Assembly (NCBI GenBank): GCA_026770025.1
Contig: JAMXDE010000005.1
Span: 1,984,001-2,048,000, forward strand
Reading direction: 5' to 3'
DNA: 64,000 nt
From: Craspedostauros australis
Lineage: Eukaryota; Bacillariophyta; Bacillariophyceae; Mastogloiales; Achnanthaceae
Shown here piece by piece: positions 11,701 to 22,138 of the stretch (position 1 is the stretch's first letter; each line of letters opens with the position of its first letter). A program made the translations under genes and the position numbers. A model generated the notes under the pieces. It saw only the letters and a program-made list of their open reading frames with translations, ran no database searches and was not told the origin of the DNA.

Positions 11701-12892
11701 TTTGGGATTGGAGCCCATTCAATTGGATCTCGAGTTGTGTGTTGGAACGCTTGCGGGAGCTGAGTTGGTCCGCATAGCGAGAACTCTGGTTGGAGAGAAG
11801 GCGCACATCGTGCAGCAACGATTTCTCGGCGCCTGTCGCTCGCTCGAGGCTTCGGCGTTTTGCTTGGATGGCATCCTGCATGGACTGGTGCAGGAGCTTC
11901 AGATTCCATTCTTGGTGGCGGAGCTTGCTGACGCGCGGGCACATCTTGCGTCTCCATGTTGCGATGCGGTTGGCGATGGTGATCCCACCTCTCAACTTGC
12001 AATCAAACACCTTGATGCGATCTCCCGTTCGGGAACCCTCAAGACGGCGGTTGCCAACGTCTCTCGACCAGACAGAGAGCCGATCTCTGACGCTGGCGAG
12101 CTGGGTGCGAAGCTGTCCGTTGAGGTACTTGGCCGATTCGAGCTTGGTATCGATGAGTTGGGCGTCGTGAAGACGAGTGGTCTTGAGCCGCCGTGCTGCT
12201 TCGAGCTTCTGCTGCGATTCCCGTTGCTGAGCCTCCAGCACCCGCAGATCCTCCAGCACTGATCCACCGAAAGGCGACGATCCGGATGTGCGCGGTTGGG
12301 AGATATGCATTTCAGGAGGTACGGCGCGTTGCGACGAGGTCGAACGTGGCATCGATGGTGCAGACAGCAAGCGCAAATGCGAGAGCAAGGGAAAGAACAA
12401 GGGCCAGTGAGATGGAATGGAGAGGGATAAGCTGGCCGAATAATATTACTCGAAGCCTCGTAGCAGAACCATGCGAGTAACAAGGCGACATCGAGGCAAC
12501 GGCAAGAATGGACCATCCGTGCTGTTCTTTCATACTCCTCGTACATCAGTAGAGTACGTACCTTCGGCCATCGAAACGGTATGGTCCTGCGGGGATGTGG
12601 ACTGTCGCGCGGGCTGCTTGTGGATCTGCTGCTGCTGCTGCCCTGCAACGCCTTGCGGAGGGCGCTGCATCTGCAGCTGCATCTGCACCGGCTGTTTCTG
12701 GTGATGATTCGGATGCCGGTGCCCCACCACCGTCCGTCTTGGGCGTCCTTTGATCTTGGTGTGGGGCGTCACACGAGCTGATCTGTTTGCCATCCCAGTC
12801 GCTGGCCTGGAGACACCAGGAGACATGATGCACGACGAACGCTGGTGCTGCGGTTGGCGCTGCTGCTGGTGTTTGAAGGGACCTGCCGGCAT
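8764..12892 (-). CDS. large coiled-coil protein with basic C-terminal half, function unknown
   Basis: Three exons, 12892-12562, 12258-10771 and 10571-8764, give 1208 residues; both junctions are phase 1 (GTACGT and GTACGA donors). Residues 1-110 are basic and Gln-rich. Residues about 111-600 are almost continuous heptad coiled coil rich in Leu, Glu, Lys, Arg and Gln. Exon 3 adds a conserved-looking YPWMRVLVSRIAEK segment, an EEKEKEKKMKMK run, and about 500 disordered residues with many Lys/Arg/Ser/Pro clusters (KRLRLSS, SKSRRRRSSSKAMSPPKR) ending in SAYEFSF. The basic SP-rich tail would suit a nuclear, chromatin or cytoskeletal scaffold with phosphorylation sites, which is inference only. I do not recognise the family. 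The junction of exons 1 and 2 restores an unbroken coiled coil, which supports the model. Confidence 0.65.
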
Positions 12893-13947
12893 GATGACGA
12901 TGACGATGATTGATCTTCCATGTATCTGTGGCTGCTGCTGGTTACTTCAGAATGCAGAGTATCTTGTGATATCCAATGTGTTGTTGTTGTGGAATGGAGT
13001 AATAGGTCAAAGGTTTGGTGCACCTCTCAGTGTTGGGCAATTGCTTGCGAGGACGAAACTTCATCCCACCTTCACGAGCTCTGCATTCTGCGCTCTCCGG
13101 TTGGGAGCGTTGGTGCGATGGGACGCCAAGAATCCGGCGCGGGCGGCAGGCTGTGAACCAGAGACATCTCCGTGCTTCGTCATTCTTCCACATTCTTCGC
13201 CCTTGGAGGGGACCATCTTTGGCGCCAAGATGTGCAAGATGCTGGCTCAGCATGTCGCGGCAGCCTGGGCGGTCAGGGGCGTGGGCAGTGGCCGTCGTCT
13301 TGCTGCAGATGGCACGCCATGTTTTCTGTCAGGTCTGTGTCGGCGGCACCCTTTGTGGTTGTTGTTCTTGGTTGTGTTTCTTGTGTCGTTCCAGATACCT
13401 TTTCAGATTCGTGTGTGTGTCGATTTTCCGCGTTGTTCTGACATGATTGTGTCAGTCGATTGAGTCAAATTCGTGTGAACAGTACTCCATCTTTCCAAAA
13501 TAGAGATATCACATGATTTGATTGAGGAAGACGCCAAAATACCAGTCTTTCGGTATCATCGAGTCACTTCTCAATTTATGGAAGAGCTAATTGATTGGAT
13601 GTGATCACGAGTGGGACACCGAGAGAAACGGGATTGACCTTTTTTGTGCGAAACGGAGTCTTCACGATGTCGCAGGCTGAAACAAACAACAGCGAACAGC
13701 GAACCAGATTTCTCTTTGTTGTGGTGCCAACAACATGGTTGGATGTAGTGGAAGCAATGGAGAATAGCAGCAGGACGCAACACGCGCAGAGCATGGTGAT
13801 ACTCCGGTACGAGGCACGCTGTTCTCTTGGTCCCCACGCAGACATCAGACACAAGACAGCAGCACCAACACCATTCGCACAAACGCGTCGCACGGAATCA
13901 CGAGGCACCCACCATCCAGCCAACAAGCAGCACCAAACTGAGGCACC
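12893..13947. other. divergent promoter region
   Basis: 1.05 kb between the starts of the coiled-coil gene and the EF-hand membrane protein gene. The flank at 13670-13947 is ACA/CAG-rich and acts as leader for the plus gene. No further gene is supported. Confidence 0.5.
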
Positions 13948-15169
13948 ATGGCGGGCGACGAAGGAATTGAGCTGGTGGGCAACGATGTCGAGGCACAGAA
14001 CCCCGAGAAGATGGGAGGAGATGAGGAGGCAGACGAGAAGAAGCCGGAGGGAATGGCGTTCATGACGAAGGCCATCCTTCTCGTTGGCCTTGTCGCGGCT
14101 GTCGTGAACGCTGTTGCCATCGTTGTGGAGGGATCTATGATCATGATCATCGCAGGAGGCATCTCCATCGTCGTCGCGTTGGCAGTGATGAAATTCCAGC
14201 TTGATTTGGGAGATCCAGACGGTGAGTTGGCGGAGCTGTGGTTTTGGAACCATCAGCGAAACACAGCGGATGCGTTTCTCTCCTTTTGCGTGCGAGAGCC
14301 AGCGCGGAAGCGTGTCAAGAATGTTTCGCACTTTGGTTGTGTCCCTGAGAGAAATTCAGGATCTGCATCCGAATGCTTCTCACCCCAAGCTTCTCGTGCT
14401 CCCTGCCATCATCGGACGGTCTTTGTTTGATGTCCTTGGTGCTCTCGGTGATGCCTGCCTGCCTGCTCTATTCACCATGCTGTTGGCTGTGGCGCTGGTG
14501 CCAACAATTGCGATATTGACGACTGTGACACTGTGGATGATCCCTGGTGTGGCTTGTGCGGTACAATTGCGTCTTTCCCATGCTCCCACCACCACCGCCA
14601 CAACGTCTAACACCATTGCCACAACGTAACATAACGCAACATGATGCACAATGGAACAACATGCCGCTCCATGAACAGCCATGAGACAGATCCAGAATCA
14701 GCTCCGCTTGGCCGTCAATGACTTCGCGAGAACCAACGTCGGCTTGACCAACAACATCGACAAGCTCGAAGGTGAGGCAAACCGCTTGAAGGGTGTGGAA
14801 GAGAAGCTGGAGGACATCGCCGCGCAGCAAGGAAAGACCGTGTCGAAGCTCAACTCGATCGTCGAAGAGAATCGCATCATCCTTGAAGAAAAGAGGGAGC
14901 TGGTCAAGGCCGATGTCATGCAGTCGATGATGTCCGCCGTGATCGAGTGCGATCGTGACCAAACTGGTGACTTCTCCAACAAGGAGATCAACCGACTGGT
15001 TCTGCGTCTGAACGGCCTTCCAGCCATCAGCTTCAACGAGGAGAAGTTGAGAGAAAAGATCCTGGCCAACAGATCGTTGCACTCCGTCATTGAATTGCTG
15101 CAGGATATCGAGGGAGGGGATGATGGTGTCCCCGAGGATCAAAGGATCTTCACTATCAACGAGGATTAG
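13948..15169 (+). CDS. small membrane protein with coiled coil and one EF-hand
   Basis: Two exons, 13948-14221 and 14679-15169, joined in phase 1 (GTGAGT donor, ATGAACAG acceptor) give 254 residues. An acidic N-terminus of about 35 residues is followed by two hydrophobic helices (AILLVGLVAAVVNAVAIVV and MIMIIAGGISIVVALAVM). Exon 2 starts with a helical segment and a coiled coil to about residue 175. It then holds one canonical EF-hand loop, DRDQTGDFSNKE, with Asp at 1, 3 and 7, Gly at 6, Phe at 8 and Glu at 12, so calcium binding is likely. No named family is recognised. The topology suggests a calcium-responsive membrane protein with most of its mass on one face; the membrane is unknown. The start context, CACCATGGCG, is strong. 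Confidence 0.75.
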
Positions 15170-16248
15170 GAGAGCGGTCTCGATGTGTTGCGTTTCGCAG
15201 TCCAGCGCAAACCAGCCACATCATGCGAAACATTTTTTGCGCTGACGGTTGATTCAGAAGATACTCTTGTGTACTCGAGAGTGTCCGTTTCTGTATTCGA
15301 GGAACGCATTCAATCCCGGCTTGCCACAAGGCAATGCGCATTCGCAACCACACCGACGCCCACACCCACCCTCACGCTCCCACCAATAACATGGTGATGG
15401 GAGCTGCAGGATTGTGATGGGTTTATCCCTGATACCATCGCTGATTGTGATGGAAGCCAATGAAGCTACCACGATCCGTACAATCATGCTCACCGTACTA
15501 TTCAACTCATCTATATATGTATTAGAACACCTTTGAAGTTGTGAAGCAAGGCTGTGTCAACAAACAGTGGGGCTGTCCAACTTCGGTACGAGTGTTTTGC
15601 CATTTTGGTACGAATGCCTTGCCGCAGTACGAGCACATGAGCTCTTCTGTGCGTGTTTGTATGAGCGCGGGACCACTGCTCGTCCATGTTTCGCCGATAG
15701 TCGCACGTTGCTCGTACAAGTCATGTGTTTGCGCCGTGTGTGACGTTGTCGCAAGATGTGCGCAAACGATGCCTACCGTACTCGTATTCGCGCTCATGCC
15801 ACACCAGTACGATAGAAGCCTCTTGAACTAACTCAACATATACACATCTATGAATTATGATCGGCAAGTGGAAAGTGCAGAGCACAGAGCCTCCTCGCTG
15901 TGCTTTGTTTCGCATTGATTTGTTGCTTTCTTCGCGTGGGCTCGCTGCTCTTTCCGTGGCTTGCCGATTACTTTATGAGTGTGGGCGGGATGCCATCTGC
16001 ATCACAACATGCAATGGACTGACATCAAGATTGGACGACTACTCGGGCTGAGCTGGCTGGTGGCGTTTCGTTCTTGTATCTCTTCTTGCGTCTCTTCTTA
16101 GTTTGGATACATACTCGTAGTTCAGCTCACTTGTCCAGCTCACTGGTGTAATCAACATTGACATTGACGTTGGCTTTGACGCGGACGACGCTGTTGTTGT
16201 TGCTGCTGCTGATGATGATGATGACGAATGTGGGTGATGACACATCAC
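15170..16248. other. convergent intergenic spacer with recurring GTACGAG/CTCGTAC words
   Basis: 1.08 kb between convergent 3' ends. Between 15580 and 15800 the word TACGAG or its complement CTCGTA occurs several times, and again near 16113. A possible extra last exon of LRR gene 2 lies at 16190-16127 on the minus strand (see findings). No RNA gene is seen. Confidence 0.45.
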
Positions 16249-19200
16249 TTACGGAATTTGGACGCCGCCGATAATGATCGGATCGTCGGTGGGGAAGCAT
16301 CTGTTGCAGCACTGGGCAGAACAGGCGATCTCCGCTGTGCCGTTGATGACTGTGCAATCCACCCACAGGTCCTCGATGTTTCCGTTCAGGTCGTCTCTGT
16401 TGTTGCACAAGGACTGTGGGACTTCGCCCGTCAATTCATTGGTGAACAGCAGGATCTCTTTGAGCGCCGGCAGCTGGCCTGGCTGGATGGGTGGAATCAT
16501 CCCTGTCAGCATGTTGTCGAACAGGTACAGGTCCTCCAACACAGACGAGGTTCCATAGCTGCCAGGGATCTTCCCATCCAACCTGTTCCTGTCGAGGTAC
16601 ACGATGCGGAGCGATTCGATGGAAAATAGCGTCGATGGCAAGGATCCAGTCAGATCATTCTCTGACAAGTCGATGAAATCCAAGGTGCCCCAATCATTGA
16701 AAGAGTCTCTGATGGTACCATTCAGAGTGTTGTTGTTGAGCTGAAGGATGACTGTTGTGCGTGATGTGTATGTTCGAGTATGTTGTTGTGTATTGCGTGG
16801 TGCCGTGTGCAATGTCAGCAAGATAGTGGCGCGCGAAGGAAAGGTATTGTATGTTGCAAGTACGGGGGTGAGCAAGCTGCGTTTGCAGATCCATGCGAAG
16901 ACTTGCCATGGAGAAACGCAGGGAGCACATATGCATGGCACGGATGCATTGCATTGTCACACAAGCAGACAGTCCACAAGATGCAAACAAGCAGATCAGT
17001 AGAACGCCTGGGCTCAAATCCTTGCCATGCATCGAGTTGGTACGTACCGAGGTCGGAGAGCCCGGACAATGAGACTGGGATATTTCCAGTAAGCTCGTTC
17101 GCCATCAGCCTCAGATCGACGAGAGCCTTCAAGTTTCCGATGTTGGTGCTCAAACTGCCCGTGAAACGATTGTCGTCGAGACGGAGGACCTCAAGGTCAG
17201 TGTTGGCAAAGACGTCCTCAGGGATCGGCCCTGAGAGATTGTTCTTGAACAGCTGCAGCTCCTTCAAGGAACGGACAGTGCCAAAAGAAGGCAGTTCACC
17301 GATGAGAGCATTCTCGTGTAAGAACAGGAATTCTGTGTTCCATAGGTTTTATGGATCAGTGCAAAACAAAAGCAAGAAACGAGATCGTAAGAGCATGTGT
17401 GAGGAGAGCCGGTGTAGAGTAAGGGAATGGTATGCTGGCCATGGTATGTTTGCACAATGCTGCACGCGTACCGAACGAAGAGACGCCGATTTGTGGGTGG
17501 GGACTTACCGAGGCTTTCCAGTTCTCCGATCACAGAGGGAATTACACCAGTGATGGAGTTTCTGGAGAGAGAAATTTCCGTGATATCGTTGTTGTCGCCG
17601 ACAGTGATGTCGATCTGCCCATTGAGCAGATTGCTGCCGACCTTGAGCTCTCTGAGCATCTGCACCTTGGACAGATCGAAGGAAGGCTGGCCTGTCAACG
17701 AATTGGTCTCGAGGTCGAGAACGACCAAGGATGCAACGTCAAACAATGTGTCCGGAATCTCTCCGATCAAGATGTTGTTTGACAAGTTCAATTCCGTCAG
17801 CGCAGTGAGGGTTCCCAACTCCCGCGGTATGGGGCCAATTGCGTTGTTGTTGGCTGCGTTGGTGTTGATGTAGATGTTGATGAAGATGTTGACGTTGGTG
17901 GTTCATACGAGAGCGTGTGCATGATCAGCGAGAAGCGAAGTAGGCGAAGAAAGAGGATGGAGAAGGAAGAACGATGGTCAGCGATCGCCAGCATCTGGGC
18001 ACAGACGGCAGGCTGCCAAGACCGTCAATCTGAACCACAATCGAAGGCAACCCCATCCGACAGGCATTCCATGGTGCAAACCAAACAAAAGTACAAGTAC
18101 GTTGTCGTCAACTTACGCAGGGAAATGATCGACGGAACACCAGACGCTTGGCACGTGACTCCGAACCATTGGCATTCACCGATTCCCGTCAACCATTGAC
18201 TGTTGTTGGTCCAGGTGTCTCCTCCAGTGGCAAAGTAGAGGACAGCAAGGATGTAGCGCTCTGTGGTTGTGAGGTATGTACAAGGATCGATGATTGCGGG
18301 ATCGTCGTTGAGAATCCACTCGAACGCCATTCCTTGGAAAGTGGTGCGATCTTGAAGGAGGGTGGCGTCGGTCACAGCACTGAGCTCATCAGCAAGCGCA
18401 TCGGAGCGTGACTTGGATGCGCAGGACACACTTGGGATGGATGATGGCATGTTGGTAGGGGCTGTTCGATCAATTGAAACACGACCCATCGCAGTACCCA
18501 TCGCATGTTAGATGAGGATGCATTCAAGTGAAGTCAAGTCGTCAATTGGAGTTTACGAGAGTATTGAAGTAAAGTCATGCGGAATTGAGTGACGAAACGT
18601 GAGTCGAGGAAATGCAAGATGAGGATAGATAATGTGAGTGAATTGAGTTCACCACGCATGAATGGATGTGTGTGGTGCGGAAAAGTAGGATGGAGGTTGC
18701 ATAATGCGAGTATCAAGCCGCAGCGTCCATAACGGCATCAAGTTGTTGGCAATTGCTGCCACTGCAGGTGGTATCATCTTCACGGTATCAGAACTGAAGC
18801 GCTTGGTTGGCTCGTTGGTTGGTTGCTCTAAGTCCAGTCGAAGGTTTGGTCCCTCCGACATGAATAGCAACGCTAACCGCAAAGTCACTGCCCGCAACAC
18901 TAGCGACGACGACAGCAGTAGGCATCGTGGACGTACCTGCGGTTGGAACAGATGTGGACGTGCCCGTGGTTGGAACAGATGTGGCCGCCGGCTCATCGGT
19001 TGGAGACATGGTATCCTCGGTTGGCGCGGCTGTTTCCATAGTCATGGACATGGACATGGAAAGGCTCATGGACATATCCATGGTCGATAGCATGAACGAT
19101 TCCGTCTCTGCCAACAACGCATCCCTATCGACTAGCTGTTGCTTGTCATCGGCGATGTCGAACAAATCTCGGCCTTTCCGCAGTACATTGCGCGTCTCCT

Positions 19201-19405
19201 CGTCGGCTTGACGCCCGAAGTCATCACGTCCGATGGCGCCATCAATCGCACCAGCCAAAGGCATGCGCGCGTTGTCGACCGTGTAGAGAGATGCACCTCG
19301 GCGCAGACGCTCTGGAACTGCATCCACCGTCATGAGGAACTGCATGCAACACAGGACGGCTGCTGCCCTCCCAATGGAGCTTGGAATTGGCAGTAGCATC
19401 GTCAT
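16249..19405 (-). CDS. secreted leucine-rich repeat protein (LRR protein 2)
   Basis: Five exons, 19405-18889, 18461-18117, 17853-17509, 17332-17048 and 16751-16249, give 664 residues; every intron is phase 1. Exon 1 has a signal peptide (AAAVLCCMQFLMTVDA), a Met-Ser repeat near residue 110 and a Thr/Pro linker. Exon 2 holds the N-cap (YFATGGDTWTNNSQWL, then CQWFGVTC). Exons 3-5 carry about ten 24-residue LRRs and a Cys C-cap with CCNRCF. N-cap, C-cap and the placing of the first LRR intron match LRR protein 1, so the two are paralogues. The least certain junction is the first: GTGACT at 18888 is a weak donor, and GTGTTG slightly upstream would also keep the frame. The stop TAA is embedded in GTAAGT, so a longer C-terminus is possible. 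No transmembrane helix follows the LRRs. Confidence 0.78.
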
Positions 19406-20888
19406 CGTCTTCTTGATGCCGTCTCTTCTTCGACTCCTTCTGCGGCTGCCTCCTTTCTTTCCTTGCTCTTTGATGATCCGAAGTCCACGTGGCTGGGCTT
19501 TATGATCACGGACAAGTTGAGTCGAGTTGGGTTGAATTAATGTTGGCGTTTGCGTTTGCGTTTGTGTCGACGTTGATGTTGGGATTTGTGACCGCGGATC
19601 TTTGTGAGATGTTCGCGCTCGTTGGCATGTACTCGTACTTGTGATGGTATTATCCTTGTCACTCCTCAATGTCCATGCGATACGGTGCTTTGCGAGCAAC
19701 GATGGTCGTAATGCTTATGCTTTGGCTGATAGTGACGGTGACGGTAACGGGAGGGATCGTGATGGTGATGGATCTGTCTGTGAAAGTCGCGGCAACAGTG
19801 ACAATGTCGTTGTCGTCGTTGTCGTTGTTGCCCTCGCTGTTCTTCTGTTGTGATTGCCACACGAATGCTCGTCCACAAGAGCGTCGGTATGGTATTGGTA
19901 CAGTATGATGGAAGGTCGATGTTGCCTTGTTGTCTCTGTTAGCGTGGTCACGTGAAAGCAATTGAGAAACAGGCAATGGAGGGACCAACCATTTGATCGA
20001 CGACCGACGAAATGATTCGCAGTCTTTGCCACCGATTGTCGTTGTTGTCCAGGTCCAACAGCGCTATTTGAACCGCTGTGTATGCCATGGCCACAACGGC
20101 GAGAAGCAACCTTGACCGAGGACGCCATGTGTTGCCCCATTCTTGCGTCAGGTGTAAACATGTTGCCCTCGCTTTGTGCCGCTGAGATTCCCTTGTTGGC
20201 GCGAAAGCAACATCAAATGAGAACCACCTGCCTCGCCCCGATCGACGTTGGCATGGTCATTTAAACTAACTCCCGAATGGAACATCAATTTCCCGCCAAC
20301 ACCTCTTTGCTCATCGCGATGTTCCACATGTATCAGTGCAGTCGTGTTTGAGAAGCGCTTTTTGTGAGCGGCGAAACGTTTGGGCGGAACCGCGAACAGG
20401 GCAGGCTTCCCAACTGGTCGCCCGTGCTCGATTGTGTTATGGCGCTGCGAGGATGCGAGCGTGTCGCAACCAGCCTGCTCGGCAGTTGATTGGTATTTCG
20501 TCGATGTCTTACTCTACATGCAACAGACAAGTCACGCACCAACAAACCCAAGACAATCGATAACTTCAACCCAACAGATGCGTCTTGGTTGTTGGGACAA
20601 GCGTGAAGAGTTGTTCTGTGCATTTCTGTTCCAACACGGGTTGGCTGGCTGAAGACGTGGGAAATAACGAAGCGCCAACGGATGACCGCGCCTGCATCGC
20701 ACTCCCTCCATCGCCGAGTCCGCAACCGCCAGGAGGCTGTTCTTGTTGTCAAGCTCGATCGTTCAGGTCGTCTTATTCATTTGAGTCAAATGGGCTGGGA
20801 ATGTTGTTGTGGAGAACGCTACCGCTGGTGTAGCAAGATGTAGCATCGTAGCGTTTCCATTGCTATTCTTTGGAGTGGAGTACTCGAG

Positions 20889-20904
20889 TCTCTCTCTCTC
20901 TCTC
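20889..20904. repeat. (TC)n microsatellite
   Basis: Eight perfect TC units in intergenic DNA. Confidence 0.9.
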
Positions 20905-21427
20905 ACGACGAGTAGATCAGAAAGGTTGATCACATTCGTTGACACCGTCGATGGGCGGGCTATCCAGAGATCGCCAGTGCTGGCTCACACCGTTGGTCTT
21001 TTCCTTCGTACATGGAGTATGGTACTCTGATTGTTGTCTTTGTTGTCTTTGTTGTCATTCCAGAAGGACCATTGCAGCGCCATCAAAGAGTGGGGGATTC
21101 TACGCACCTCCATATTTGCACTTGGAACGGGACATAAGAGAAGGGAGCAGAGAAGAGAAGAGGTGGACTTCTAGTTTGTGCAGATCCTCAAAGGATCCCT
21201 GTGCTGTGCGGCAGCACTCGTGCAGAGCCCTCGTACTGCCCGAATTGATGAAAGAGGTGCGGGTCTGCCGCACATGGTACTCTAGACACGTACCATGCTT
21301 CGAACTCATTCCATGGCTGTCGTTGTTGTGTCCAACAGGAAGCTTTGCGGCAACAATTCGTGTTACTACTGACACCGCCATCAGCACAAACTCGAACCAA
21401 TTCTATGTTCCGCAATCCTGGACGGTG

Positions 21428-21448
21428 TCTCTCTCTCTCTCTCTCTCT
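21428..21448. repeat. (TC)n microsatellite
   Basis: About ten perfect TC units in intergenic DNA, 540 bp from a similar tract. Confidence 0.9.
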
Positions 21449-21882
21449 AGGCTCTTTCCTATGTGGTGTAACATAACATGGAGTAGGAACGATGGGTTCA
21501 GTCTCTTACCAAGTATAACATGATATGATATGATACGATACAAGATCAACTGTCGTACTGTACCTGCTCTACTCCACATGCAACTACAGCTTGCGCTCAC
21601 CATGATGCAAGCGATGCAACAAGAGCGCCCTCACCGAAGTTGGCCGCTGGGCCTGCCACATCACATGTGGAGAGAGACGTGCACATGTTCCGTTGGTCGG
21701 TGACACCGTAAGCATCCATGACCATGACGAACGTGAATGCTTTTTTCGTGTTTTGCCACGGTTCGCATGATGCAAAACCGAACTCTGCGATTTCGCAGAT
21801 CCATGGATCAGCAAAACAACTCACCTCCAGCACCAAAGAACCCAAACGAGAACAAATCCCACAAGAGGTGAAAGGCGACAAT

Positions 21883-21936
21883 CACCAACCCAACACCAAC
21901 CCAACACCAACCCAACACTAACCCAACACCAACACT
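21883..21936. repeat. short tandem array of an 11-bp CA-rich unit
   Basis: Four to five near-perfect copies of a unit close to AACCCAACACC, in the upstream leader region of the D-lactate dehydrogenase gene. Confidence 0.8.
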
Positions 21937-22138
21937 GGCAGCATCGATACCAATACCAACACCAACGCCGAAGCATCAACGTTTCTCCTGCGCAGAGCAC
22001 GAAGAACAAGCTCTCGCAGTTCTCGCTTGTGATATCTGCTCACAATTTGCTTCACTCCTTGTTGGCAATCAGTTTCCACGAGCATACCTTCGTTGCAATT
22101 CTTCTCAAGCAACAGCAACATTAACAGCCAACAGCACG

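Larger units (their letters stand above)
19406..22138. other. long divergent intergenic region, mostly leaders and simple repeats
   Basis: 2.7 kb between the starts of LRR gene 2 and the D-lactate dehydrogenase gene. It holds (TC)n tracts at 20889-20904 and 21428-21448, an AACCCAACACC array near 21883-21936, and a CA-rich leader at 21940-22138. A minus-strand open stretch near 21597-21881 ends at a possible GTGAGC donor, but no partner exon was found. No gene is called. Confidence 0.45.

Noticed and set aside
21597..21881. Possible minus-strand exon with GTGAGT and GTGAGC donors nearby
   Set aside because: The reading is plausible for 50-60 codons, but no matching upstream or downstream exon could be found.
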